NCBI RefSeq assembly: GCF_014287355.1
Contig: NZ_JACOPE010000001.1
Location: 2,728,001 to 2,792,000 of the forward strand
Direction of reading: 5' to 3'
From: Ruminococcus hominis
GTDB taxonomy: Bacteria; Bacillota; Clostridia; Lachnospirales; Lachnospiraceae
DNA length: 64,000 bases
The notes beneath the pieces are model-generated. The model was not told the origin of the DNA and did not search any database. It was given only the letters and a program-made list of their open reading frames with translations. The stretch's first letter is position 1. Every line of letters starts with the position of its first letter. A program made the position numbers and the translations under genes. Below, one piece after another: positions 48,259 to 56,355 of this stretch.

Positions 48259-50355
48259 TTATTTTCCACCAGCCGGAGCGTCCATTTCATGACAGATAAA
48301 TCCGTCGTTTTCCAGTCTTTCCAATACAATTGGCAATGCCGTTTGTTCTGTCTGTGAAAGGATAATGAACAGCTCTTCATTTTCCGAAATGCCCCAGACA
48401 TCATTTTCACGTACTGAATTCTGCAGGACTTCATCTGCCTGTGCAAGCGACATATTCGGATACTCCAATTTGAGAAGAACATATGACCCTCGTCTTTCCT
48501 CTCTCATAGAATGGAACGAATCCAAACGTTCTTTAAAATATTCCGGCTTCAATATACGTGTACCCGCAACATATTTTTTATTCTCAATTGCCTCCTGATA
48601 ATCCAGTGCCCGTAAAAGAGAAGTCTCAACCAGACCACACAGAATTTTAAATAAATTCAGATAATAGAGAGAAAGCTGTTCCCCATCTGCTTCCTTCACA
48701 ACAATCAGCATCACAAGCTGTCCTTCTCTTCGAATTCCGTTTATATACATTGGATATCCATTTATCAAATCGCGGTTTGCCCATACTTCTCCGGCTTTTA
48801 TCTTTTCCATTATCTCCGGATAATCACTTAACCTGACAGATTTTGGGAATACATCATTCATTCCGCTCGATGCAATCTCCAAACGTCCAAAATACTGATT
48901 CTTTCCGACAGAATAGAAAGCAAACGTATTATTTTCAAGGACATCTTCCATCACATGCATCGTTTCAAGAAACAATTCCTGTGGCATGATAACATCCAGC
49001 TTTCTTGTGATATCAAAAATCTTACCAAAGCTGTCCCGGCTTCCAAGAATCTGTTTCTTGTACTGGCGTTTGTCACGAAGTGCCTCCTGATACATTTCAC
49101 GCATAAATAAAAATTTATCCAGAACCAGTTTATTTTCATCCTTCATAAATTTGATATTATCACTGTTCTTCATTCTGATATATCCGCAGATTGCACCGAC
49201 CGCAAAATAAAAAATAAACGGAATCCAGTTCGAGGGTTCATAAAAAAGCGTTGTCCAGCTGACATTCTCTTTTACATATGCAGCCAAAAGCGACAAGGTT
49301 TCCAGCCCCGCCGCCGCAATTCCGTAATTAATCCCATACAAACTTCCGAATAAAACAATATAAACAAGACGCAAGTCAATCATTTTAAATTGGACCTGAT
49401 TTCCTGCCGCCCGATTCAATAATTCAAAAAGCAAAAATGTAATTAAAAGCTCCGCTACTTTCAAAAGTGTTTTATGTTGATTTAAAAAGTCCTGCAATAC
49501 ATCTATTTTCCGTGCCTTATGATTTGTTTCCTCACAGTAAGCTTTATATACCTCCGGCAAATCCTCCAACAGAGAAATCTTTGGAAACCATCCGTACTCA
49601 TTTCGCAAAACACGGTCGTTCGCCGCCACATTCTGAATCGCAGCATTCGCCAGATATTTCATATGTACTGCTGGTAACAATTCATTTAGCTTCTGTCCAA
49701 GCTGCTCGAAAGTAAAATGAAACACCTTCGGGACCTGAAGTGCTCCCTCCTGATCATTCCAGTTGTCAAAAATCTTATATAACAGATTGGATAAATCTGA
49801 CAATGCAAGGAAATGTGCTTCCTGTGCCGGGGCTTCTTCAAACACAATCTCCTTTTTCTCAAACGCCTTTGAAAAGAGCTTGAAAAAGTAATCATTTTCA
49901 TAAATTCCTGAATAAAGATATGGAGTACGAAGAATCTTAACAGAAAGCCCGTGCAGTTCACCATACTGTCTGCAAAACTCCTCTGCCGAACGAACCAACA
50001 AAGTCTTCCCTGTCGTTATATCATATGAACTCTCAGAATTGGTAACATATAAGAATCGGGAATTCGAATTTCCCTTATAATAATGTAATAAATGGCGCAA
50101 AGTCTCCATCTCACCTTCCTTGGTTCCATGGAAGCTAAGATAGTTAGAAAAATATATAACACCTTCAAAATCATACGTTTTGAAAATATCCCTAAACTCA
50201 CTTTCCTGTTTCGGCATCGGATGCACCGATAATCCCTTCCTGCGATTTGACTTTAATTTCGTTTCCCCAAGCAGAAGAATCTGACACTCCGGGAACGCCT
50301 CCTCTATAAATTCCGCCGTAATATATCCAATATTTCCGGTTAATAACAATTTCAT
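48259..50355 (-). CDS. pelD: SDR-PelD fusion: NAD-epimerase domain + membrane + GAF + degenerate GGDEF
   Basis: A 698-aa fusion. Residues 1-290 are an extended SDR/NAD-epimerase-like domain (N-terminal TGNIGYI nucleotide loop). About 295-400 hold four membrane helices, 430-570 a GAF-like domain and 590-690 a GGDEF-like domain. In the last, R649-E-N-D652 is an RxxD inhibitory site. It is followed by exactly five residues and then ENEEL in place of GGDEF, so it should bind but not make c-di-GMP, as PelD does in Pseudomonas. It is the first gene of the Pel operon and would gate PelF/PelG activity. Confidence 0.88.
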   Translation of the reverse strand: MKLLLTGNIGYITAEFIEEAFPECQILLLGETKLKSNRRKGLSVHPMPKQESEFRDIFKTYDFEGVIYFSNYLSFHGTKEGEMETLRHLLHYYKGNSNSRFLYVTNSESSYDITTGKTLLVRSAEEFCRQYGELHGLSVKILRTPYLYSGIYENDYFFKLFSKAFEKKEIVFEEAPAQEAHFLALSDLSNLLYKIFDNWNDQEGALQVPKVFHFTFEQLGQKLNELLPAVHMKYLANAAIQNVAANDRVLRNEYGWFPKISLLEDLPEVYKAYCEETNHKARKIDVLQDFLNQHKTLLKVAELLITFLLFELLNRAAGNQVQFKMIDLRLVYIVLFGSLYGINYGIAAAGLETLSLLAAYVKENVSWTTLFYEPSNWIPFIFYFAVGAICGYIRMKNSDNIKFMKDENKLVLDKFLFMREMYQEALRDKRQYKKQILGSRDSFGKIFDITRKLDVIMPQELFLETMHVMEDVLENNTFAFYSVGKNQYFGRLEIASSGMNDVFPKSVRLSDYPEIMEKIKAGEVWANRDLINGYPMYINGIRREGQLVMLIVVKEADGEQLSLYYLNLFKILCGLVETSLLRALDYQEAIENKKYVAGTRILKPEYFKERLDSFHSMREERRGSYVLLKLEYPNMSLAQADEVLQNSVRENDVWGISENEELFIILSQTEQTALPIVLERLENDGFICHEMDAPAGGK

Positions 50356-50388
50356 AAACGACCTGCCTTACATTCGTATATTTTCATT

Positions 50389-50417
50389 AGTATAACATCT
50401 GTTGGAAATGTAGACAA
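50389..50417 (-). promoter_or_regulatory. Sigma-A promoter of the Pel operon
   Basis: On the minus strand TTGTCT (50412-50417), a 17-nt spacer and TATACT (50389-50394) lie 34 nt upstream of the SDR-PelD ATG. The -35 box directly abuts the ISAs1-bearing repeat, so the IS insertion may have removed upstream regulatory sequence. Confidence 0.7.
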
Positions 50418-50435
50418 GGGGTGCCAGTGGGGACG
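50418..50435. repeat. Palindromic repeat R6, left remnant at the ISAs1 element
   Basis: GGGGTGCCAGTGGGGACG, ending in the 9-bp target copy GTGGGGACG (50427-50435). The remainder of the repeat is on the far side of the IS (from 52627). Confidence 0.85.
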
Positions 50436-50595
50436 CAGGGTTGTTTCATGAACTATCCATGGGCAGATCTAACTTATTGCATCCTTGCTATCACATCTCT
50501 CATATTGTTTCTGATTCATTGGTCATGTAAAAAAGCGCAAATTAACTCTATATCCCTTTACAGGACCTTTTTTCAGAGGTATTCTTTTTATATAG

Positions 50596-51936
50596 TCAAT
50601 AGAGACTGGCTATGCCTTGAAACACATACCGTTCCCGCAAAGCGGCATTGTCACAAAAGCAGTCCATCATTTCTGTCATTATATTTGCCAGACCCGTCTC
50701 GTACATTGCCAGACGCAGGATGTTGTATGCGTATTTTCTGATGAGCGACAGGTTGTTCCGGGACTTTTTGGCTGGCGAGCGGTCTTCCCTAAATGTATCG
50801 TCCAGCACATGATGGAGCCGGTTCTCTATTGACCAGTGCATTCTTTTTATGCTTCCCAGCTCCTCTGCTGTAAGGATCAGGTCTGATATCAGTGCCGTAC
50901 ACTGGACATCTTTCCCGGCTCCCTCTCCAGCAGAAGGAGCTGGGATTCTTCTGGAGCCTTTTTCCAAAAACTCTTCCTTCGACGGCGTCACATCATTCCC
51001 CTGGCTGTCTTTTTCCTTGGGTATCCTCACCTGCTTGATCCGCCCAATACTTTGAACGTGCGGCCATTCTTTTTGGCTTTTGGTCAGATTTGAAGCGTCT
51101 TTACATATCTGGCAAGTCCTATACTCATTTCTGTCCCGGTTTTTTTCCATCTGGCTGATTTCTTCGTATTTCTCAAGGAACTCCTTCATCCCAGGATCCA
51201 TAGCTTCGCCTTTTTTTCTTTTGAGATCTTCCGCCCCCAGTTTATCCATGAACGTATGAATCTCCTCATAGGCCTCCGGCTGATTTTTCTTTACTGTTAA
51301 CACAAAATGTCCTCCCTGTTCATGAATCTGTTCCATGATTGCAGTCTGTGTCCCAACAGCATCAATCGTTACAATGCTCCCGCTGATATCCAGAAGCTTT
51401 AATAATTCAGGAATCGCCGTAATCTCATTCGTCTTTGAATCTACCGGAAGCTGTGCAAGTATCAATCCCCGGACCGTTTCCACTACATTCAGCAGCATCG
51501 GGGTTGTCTCACCTTTCGTTTTTTCCGTTGCACCGCACAATGCTTTCCCATCAATAGCTAGATGGGTATTTCTGGATTCCACGATCTCGCCAATCCACTC
51601 CATAAAAGCATACAAAGCTAATTCCTCATCAATGCCATTCAACATCCGGGTAATAGTGGAAGGCGAGGCGATCCCGTATTTTAAGTTCATATGCTTCCGC
51701 AGCTCTTCCAAGTGGGTTTTGCACCATTTCAGGCTCCTGCGGATCGTTGTCCGGCCACAAAGGAATCCGAGGGTGACGCATACCAGCATTTCTCCAAGAT
51801 CGTGTCTTTTCTCTCTGCCGCACCGATAATCCGGAATCTGCCTGAAATAATGGATCAATTTTTCTGTCAGAACAGTCTTTTCAGCACATTTCCAATGCCA
51901 CCTGTATTTTCTCCAGGAGTCTCCGTTGCCCCTCAT
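50596..51936 (-). CDS. ISAs1-family transposase
   Basis: A 446-aa DDE transposase of the ISAs1/H-repeat group. Motifs include LIHYFRQIPDYRCGREKRHDL, HLAIDGKALCGATEKTKG (first D), SIVTIDAVGTQTAIMEQI (second D) and, near the C-terminus, SIKRMHWSIENRLHHVLDDTFREDRSPA (E). All catalytic motifs are present. Its first possible start overlaps the accessory ORF by 56 nt, which suggests translational coupling. Confidence 0.94.
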   Translation of the reverse strand: MRGNGDSWRKYRWHWKCAEKTVLTEKLIHYFRQIPDYRCGREKRHDLGEMLVCVTLGFLCGRTTIRRSLKWCKTHLEELRKHMNLKYGIASPSTITRMLNGIDEELALYAFMEWIGEIVESRNTHLAIDGKALCGATEKTKGETTPMLLNVVETVRGLILAQLPVDSKTNEITAIPELLKLLDISGSIVTIDAVGTQTAIMEQIHEQGGHFVLTVKKNQPEAYEEIHTFMDKLGAEDLKRKKGEAMDPGMKEFLEKYEEISQMEKNRDRNEYRTCQICKDASNLTKSQKEWPHVQSIGRIKQVRIPKEKDSQGNDVTPSKEEFLEKGSRRIPAPSAGEGAGKDVQCTALISDLILTAEELGSIKRMHWSIENRLHHVLDDTFREDRSPAKKSRNNLSLIRKYAYNILRLAMYETGLANIMTEMMDCFCDNAALRERYVFQGIASLY

Positions 51937-52462
51937 TCACTTTCGAAATGATTTCCGTTTTATCCAGGCATACTAAATAGATGGTCTCTAACTGATGTAA
52001 TTCTTCCAGGCCAATGCCCTGTTTTTTATAAATTCTGCGGGACAGGGACGCTGTCTGGGCTGCAAACTGATATCGGAAATCCGATTCTTTTTTCATCACT
52101 CGTGTTTTCTGGATATAAGAGGTTGGAGACTGTTTTAGAAGAATAATGGAAAGTACATCCTGCCAGTCATCCCCCAACGGTTTTTTCCAATCATCCGGAC
52201 ACAACTCCCAGACGGCTTTTGAAAATCCGTATTCCCATACTTCTGCATCTGTCAAAGATACTTTTCTTTTATTGCTTTGTATTACTCCTTCCGGAGTAAT
52301 CACGCCGATATAGGTATCGACTGGCTGCGGATACTTTTTCCCTTTCACGCGCCGGGATGTTCTTTTATAGAGATAATACGAATCTCCTTTTTTCTTCACG
52401 GTAGTTCCTTTGATCCGATACTTCTGAACCCAATCCGGGTACTTTTTCTCAGTTACTGGCAT
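51881..52462 (-). CDS. IS-associated accessory protein of unknown function
   Basis: A 193-aa basic protein in front of the ISAs1 transposase, inside the terminal repeats. The ATG at 52462 has AAAGGAGG. The N-terminus is lysine-rich (PVTEKKYPDWVQKYRIKGTTVKKKG) and is followed by tyrosine/basic strands (YYLYKRTSRRVKGKKYPQP). I do not recognise a domain; DNA-end binding or regulation of transposition would be guesses. Confidence 0.75.
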   Translation of the reverse strand: MPVTEKKYPDWVQKYRIKGTTVKKKGDSYYLYKRTSRRVKGKKYPQPVDTYIGVITPEGVIQSNKRKVSLTDAEVWEYGFSKAVWELCPDDWKKPLGDDWQDVLSIILLKQSPTSYIQKTRVMKKESDFRYQFAAQTASLSRRIYKKQGIGLEELHQLETIYLVCLDKTEIISKVNEGQRRLLEKIQVALEMC

Positions 52463-52626
52463 AATATCCTCCTTTCTGTATAGGTGCAATACACCTATAC
52501 CATATAGATATTATACCTCTACAGGCACAAAAAATCAAGAGTTACACATGTTTTGTATAACATGCATAACCCCCGATAAAATCTGATCTTTTTATGTTTT
52601 TAAAAATCCTTCATGAAACAACCCTG

Positions 52627-52715
52627 GTGGGGACGCAAGGGGTGCCAGTGGGGACGGGGTTAGTGGCTCTTTTTGGCTTGCCCAAAAGAGCCACTAACCC
52701 CGTCCCCAACTGGCA
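52627..52715. repeat. Palindromic 3'-end repeat R6, main part
   Basis: GTGGGGACGCAAGGGGTGCC, then a hairpin with arms CCAGTGGGGACGGGGTTAGTGG... and the complement ending CCCCGTCCCCAACTGG. The tip is GGCTTGCC. It ends 8 nt from the stop codon of the DUF4143 ATPase. Confidence 0.9.
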
Positions 52716-52722
52716 TCTCGTG

Positions 52723-53949
52723 TCAAATCTGATTTTCCAAAAGCCAATCTATTACATTAATTACTTTTATACCATCATAATTTCCAAGCGAAAAATGATC
52801 CAGTGTTAAAACAATTTTTTCATAATTGTCTTTAATTTCCTTTAATGGTCTCATTTCTCTTTCAAAAGTTTCTTCTGCTGTCATATCTGCCGTCACCTGA
52901 TAATAAACGATTACCCCTTGTTTTTGAGCAACAAAATCTACTTCTGTAGAGCCATATTTACCTATATTCACCTTATTCCCACGGCGCAATAATTCAAAAA
53001 ACACAATATTTTCAATGGAAAATCCAAGATCATAACGCTTTCTTGGCAAAATGTGATTGCGAAGCCCCAAATCAACCATATACAACTTCTTATTAACTTT
53101 TAACAACTGTTTTCCTACTATATCAAATCTATCTACTGAATAAAATATAAATGATTCTGTCAACGCATCTACATAATCACTCACCGTATTCGCAGATACT
53201 TTTCTACCTGATGAAATCAAATAATTTGTAATACTTTTTATAGAGATTGGGCTTCCGATCACACTTGCCAGATATCGCGCAATTGTCTTCAACAATGTAA
53301 TGTCTGTGATTTTTCGCTTGCCGCAATTCATCTCTTTTCTTGCCTGACGATCTTCAATATCTCTTACAATCACCGTATTATAAATACCTTCCAAATAGAT
53401 CTCCACTTTTTCATCTGTTCTGTCCATCACTGCAATGTAGGGAAATCCACCTGTTTTCATATATTCTGAAAATGCCTGTTCTTTTGGAATTCCTGTAATT
53501 TCAACATATTCTTTAAAGGAGAGCGGTAACATAGAAATTTCAACATACCTTCCTGTTAATAGTGTAGCCAAATCCCCTGAAAGCATATATGCATTAGAAC
53601 CTGTAATATAAATATCAATATTTTCTTTTACATGAAGACTATCTACCACTTTTTCAAAGGAAGTTACCTTCTGAATCTCATCTAGAAAAATATAAGTCAT
53701 CTTGTCTTCGCAAAGTCGTTCTTTAATATATTGATATAATGACTTGTAGTCCAACAATGGCTCATTTTCTAATTCTTCAAAATTAATTGATATAATTTGT
53801 TCTTCTGTAACCCCGACTGATTTTAGTTTATTCTGATATTGTTTTAATAATGTTGATTTTCCACAGCGCCTGATTCCAGTTACAACCTTAATCACCTGTT
53901 CGTCTTTCCATGACCATAACTTTTGTAAATATTCCTTACGTTCGACCAT
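52723..53949 (-). CDS. AAA-type ATP-binding protein with DUF4143 domain
   Basis: A 408-aa protein of the AAA_14 plus DUF4143 family. The Walker A motif is GIRRCGKSTLL (about residues 27-37) and the Walker B-like motif is YIFLDEIQ (about 94). GSNAYMLSGDLATLLTGR acts as sensor motif. The C-terminal half includes a PD-(D/E)xK-like EVDFVAQKQG segment. The biological role of this widespread, horizontally mobile family is unclear. GGAGGG lies upstream of ATG 53949. It stands alone beside an IS and the AbiE pair. Confidence 0.88.
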   Translation of the reverse strand: MVERKEYLQKLWSWKDEQVIKVVTGIRRCGKSTLLKQYQNKLKSVGVTEEQIISINFEELENEPLLDYKSLYQYIKERLCEDKMTYIFLDEIQKVTSFEKVVDSLHVKENIDIYITGSNAYMLSGDLATLLTGRYVEISMLPLSFKEYVEITGIPKEQAFSEYMKTGGFPYIAVMDRTDEKVEIYLEGIYNTVIVRDIEDRQARKEMNCGKRKITDITLLKTIARYLASVIGSPISIKSITNYLISSGRKVSANTVSDYVDALTESFIFYSVDRFDIVGKQLLKVNKKLYMVDLGLRNHILPRKRYDLGFSIENIVFFELLRRGNKVNIGKYGSTEVDFVAQKQGVIVYYQVTADMTAEETFEREMRPLKEIKDNYEKIVLTLDHFSLGNYDGIKVINVIDWLLENQI

Positions 53950-54038
53950 ACAGCATCCCTCCTTTTTTTCCAAGTATAGCATACTATATGCTCTTTTTTC
54001 AAAAAATATTCTTATTCTGGAGTTTATTTTTTATTTTC

Positions 54039-54069
54039 AAAAAAAGATTCCCGTTTGGGAATCTTTTTT
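54039..54069. terminator. Intrinsic terminator after abiEii
   Basis: GATTCCC-GTTT-GGGAATC with an A-tract on one side and T6 on the other (54046-54069). It starts right at the abiEii stop codon and can work in both directions. Confidence 0.85.
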
Positions 54070-54932
54070 CAGACCAGTTGGGGACGGGGATTAATGGGTG
54101 CCACTGGCACCAAAACATTTTTCAACACTTTCATTATCATCTCATATGAAATATCCTCCGCATAGGTAAATTTTTTTCGATATTTGTTCCACATACTCTT
54201 TAACTCATTACTTTGCGAAATCATTGTCAGAATACCTGCAGTATCCTCAATTTTTTCAGCTGTTCCTCTATGAATAGCAGTCGCATTTAATGCCTCTTTA
54301 AAAAGCACTTTATCATATTTCTGCGTAGTTACCAGAACATATACATCGTAATAATCTCTAGGCCTTGTAGTAAACACACCGCGACTAAGAATCGTTTCAA
54401 CCTTTTCTGCTATTACCGTTTCAATATTATACCCCCATAATGTAATCTTCAATTCGTCATCAAATATGCCACTAAAGTCATATTTTACCGGTGAAGGTGT
54501 AATAACATCACCTGTAGATACATCAATAGAGAGTGGCGTGACAATCGTATCATAAACTGCATCAATTCTTACACAGTAGCCCCCATATACATCATCTTTT
54601 CTTATAGGGTTTACTGATTGTATCTCAAAAATAACATCGTCTTCTATATTGATGTCACATATTGTTCTAATCGCATTATATATCTGTTCTTCTGTAAGTG
54701 GCATATTTCGCAATGTAGTATCCAGATCCATTGTAGACCTGGTATCAAGTCCTACAATAGCAGCAATTAGCATTCCACCTTTTACAACAAACTTTTCTCT
54801 GTATTCTGACAAAGATAATCTTTCAAGGAAGCGCTCAAACATATAATTCTGCAAAATAACTTGTGCAGCTATGTTATTATTTTTTGCGTAATTTTTTATC
54901 TTCCCTTTCAAGCTCATTGCCTTAGAACTCAT
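54069..54932 (-). CDS. abiEii: AbiEii-family nucleotidyltransferase toxin
   Basis: A 287-aa nucleotidyltransferase toxin of the type IV AbiE system. The core has VVKGGMLIAAIVGLDTRSTMDLDTTLR (about residues 45-72), which includes the GG and DxD-type metal motif, and EKVETILSRGVFTTRPRDYYDVY. It overlaps the AbiEi gene by 4 nt, the normal arrangement. The last 14 residues and the stop are translated from a palindromic repeat (R7), so the C-terminus is not the ancestral one. It may guard against phages by blocking growth. Confidence 0.9.
   Translation of the reverse strand: MSSKAMSLKGKIKNYAKNNNIAAQVILQNYMFERFLERLSLSEYREKFVVKGGMLIAAIVGLDTRSTMDLDTTLRNMPLTEEQIYNAIRTICDINIEDDVIFEIQSVNPIRKDDVYGGYCVRIDAVYDTIVTPLSIDVSTGDVITPSPVKYDFSGIFDDELKITLWGYNIETVIAEKVETILSRGVFTTRPRDYYDVYVLVTTQKYDKVLFKEALNATAIHRGTAEKIEDTAGILTMISQSNELKSMWNKYRKKFTYAEDISYEMIMKVLKNVLVPVAPINPRPQLV
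54072..54112. repeat. Palindromic repeat R7 overlapping the abiEii 3' end
   Basis: CCAGTTGGGGACGGGGATTA followed by TGGGTGCCACTGGCACC, a short member of the GGGGACGG family. It overlaps the coding end of abiEii and supplies its last codons. Confidence 0.8.
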
Positions 54933-55522
54933 AAAAGTACCTCCATATATCTTTTTACTATCTTACTGACTCCCAATTGTGAAGCGTACTCTGATAATAA
55001 ATTTAAATTTTTATCCGTAGATTCCGCATATCTTTTTACTGCCCCTATGACAGTTTCTTCGTCAAGTCTGCTACGAGAACGTAATAAATCGCAGATCGTT
55101 CTCTCTGCATTATACGTCCGGACAACATTTCCGAATGTTGTTTTTAAATTGATCTCACCTAATTTATACAATTCGGGTTTAATATAATAACATATACACT
55201 CCTCTTGCAGTTGTTGGGAAAGCTTTGTATTACTAGGAATAGTAACAGAATGTTCAAATGGGGTTCTATCTGACAGCTGATTTAAAAATAATGCTGTATC
55301 ATGTGAAAAAATAATCTTTGCCGAACACAACATTAATGTATACATATCATCAGGTACTGCATCTGGTAACAAGTAAATTCCATGCCTTTCCCGTTCTAGG
55401 AGACCTTCTTTTTCATAAACAGATAAAAGTGAACGGGTAAAACCCAGTTTTTCCATTTGTGATGTGGTTATCATATTGTTATTTTTTTTAATAAATGTAA
55501 GCACCTTCGGATTAATATTCAT
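54929..55522 (-). CDS. abiEi: AbiEi-family antitoxin/autorepressor
   Basis: A 197-aa antitoxin with an N-terminal winged-helix domain (MITTSQMEKLGFTRSLLSVYEKEGLLERERHGIYLLP, about residues 17-53) and a C-terminal antitoxin domain (DTALFLNQLSDRTPFEHSVTIP; VRTYNAERTICDLLRSR). AbiEi proteins repress their own promoter and counter AbiEii. It precedes abiEii with a 4-nt overlap and has its own promoter. Confidence 0.92.
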   Translation of the reverse strand: MNINPKVLTFIKKNNNMITTSQMEKLGFTRSLLSVYEKEGLLERERHGIYLLPDAVPDDMYTLMLCSAKIIFSHDTALFLNQLSDRTPFEHSVTIPSNTKLSQQLQEECICYYIKPELYKLGEINLKTTFGNVVRTYNAERTICDLLRSRSRLDEETVIGAVKRYAESTDKNLNLLSEYASQLGVSKIVKRYMEVLL

Positions 55523-55566
55523 ATATTTCTTTCCTTTTTAGTTTGATTTTTTACTTTTATACCGAT

Positions 55567-55595
55567 ATTATATTCTATTTCGTGATTAAAGTCAA
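55567..55595 (-). promoter_or_regulatory. Sigma-A promoter of abiEi-abiEii
   Basis: TTGACT (55590-55595), a 17-nt spacer and TATAAT (55567-55572) on the minus strand lie 45 nt upstream of the abiEi ATG. The promoter starts next to repeat R8, which would insulate it from pilus transcription. Confidence 0.8.
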
Positions 55596-55599
55596 ATAA

Positions 55600-55706
55600 A
55601 AGGTGCCGGTTGGGGGTGCCGGTTGGGGACGGAGTTAGTGGCTCTTTTGGCAAGCCAAAAGAGCCACTAAACTCCGTCCCCAACCGGCACCCCCAACCGG
55701 CACCTT
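55600..55706. repeat. Palindromic 3'-end repeat R8, nested arms
   Basis: AAGGTGCCGGTTGGGGGTGCC at one end and its complement at the other enclose a core GGTTGGGGACGGAGTTAGTG... with tip GGCAAGCC. Almost the whole 107 bp is one hairpin. It lies 15 nt after the last pilus gene, and on that strand the exit reads CACCTTTTATTT, so it should act as an intrinsic terminator. Confidence 0.92.
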
Positions 55707-55721
55707 TATTTTACATCAGTC

Positions 55722-56348
55722 TTAAACACGCCGATTCTTATTCCACTTATATACTACTATTATAAGCAGTGCACTCAAAATCAATACAATCAACGAAATA
55801 AAGGACTGATCGTCTCCTGATTTTGGGACACTTGCTGTATTTTTCACTGGTGTCTCATCTTCCGCCTTATGTTGGATTGTAAAACTTAATGTCGGCGATT
55901 TATTCCCATCTTTTCTTTTAATTGCAGTCTTAACTAAAAAATCTTCTGAGCCATTCTGCATTACATAATTCTCTATGGTATAAACCTGCCCATCATAATC
56001 CTTATCATCTTTCTCAACAACCTGTTTCAGCTGATATCGATAAGTAGCTGCCTCCTCATAAGAAAAAACCAATTCCTTACTTTCATTACCTTTAAGGCTA
56101 AATTTCAACCTGTCTCCATTGCTTCCTTCCGGCATTGGATTGCCAGAATCTAAACTTGTCAACTCATATTGAAACTCATCTGTAGTCCCGTTTGTTTTCC
56201 CTTTTACAGTCTGTTCCACCGTCAGAGCAGCTTCTTTATTTTTCCCCGCTGCATATACCTGATTTGGAATGACCACACATACCATCATCAAAAAAGCAAG
56301 GCATACCAGCTTTATTCTCTGTTTATATCTTTCACTTTTCACATACAT
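55722..56348 (-). CDS. Small pilin / pilus cell-wall anchor protein
   Basis: A 208-aa exported protein: signal peptide at residues 1-33 (ending VYAA), one beta-rich domain of the FctA/Spy0128-like type (FQYELTSL; ESKELVFSYEEAATYRYQLKQV; YTIENYV), then a sorting signal with VPKSG at 174-178, a hydrophobic stretch and KWNKNRR. The motif differs from LPxTG. As the last gene after two sortases it matches FctB-like basal pilins that tie a pilus to the wall. Confidence 0.82.
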   Translation of the reverse strand: MYVKSERYKQRIKLVCLAFLMMVCVVIPNQVYAAGKNKEAALTVEQTVKGKTNGTTDEFQYELTSLDSGNPMPEGSNGDRLKFSLKGNESKELVFSYEEAATYRYQLKQVVEKDDKDYDGQVYTIENYVMQNGSEDFLVKTAIKRKDGNKSPTLSFTIQHKAEDETPVKNTASVPKSGDDQSFISLIVLILSALLIIVVYKWNKNRRV

Positions 56349-56355
56349 ACCTCTG

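Larger units (their letters stand above)
50436..52626 (-). mobile_element. ISAs1-family insertion sequence with accessory ORF
   Basis: A complete 2191-bp element bounded by a perfect 17-bp terminal inverted repeat (CAGGGTTGTTTCATGAA at 50436-50452; complement at 52610-52626). It is flanked by GTGGGGACG at 50427-50435 and 52627-52635, an exact 9-bp target duplication. It carries a transposase and a smaller upstream ORF. It lies within the same palindromic repeat family hit by both IS4 elements. Confidence 0.93.

Noticed and set aside
51881..51936. Programmed -1 frameshift joining the two ISAs1 ORFs
   Set aside because: The transposase frame is +1 relative to the accessory ORF and there is no clear slippery heptamer; translational coupling is simpler.
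25681..55706. CRISPR array from the recurring palindromes
   Set aside because: Spacing is kilobases, units vary in length and nesting, and no cas genes are present.
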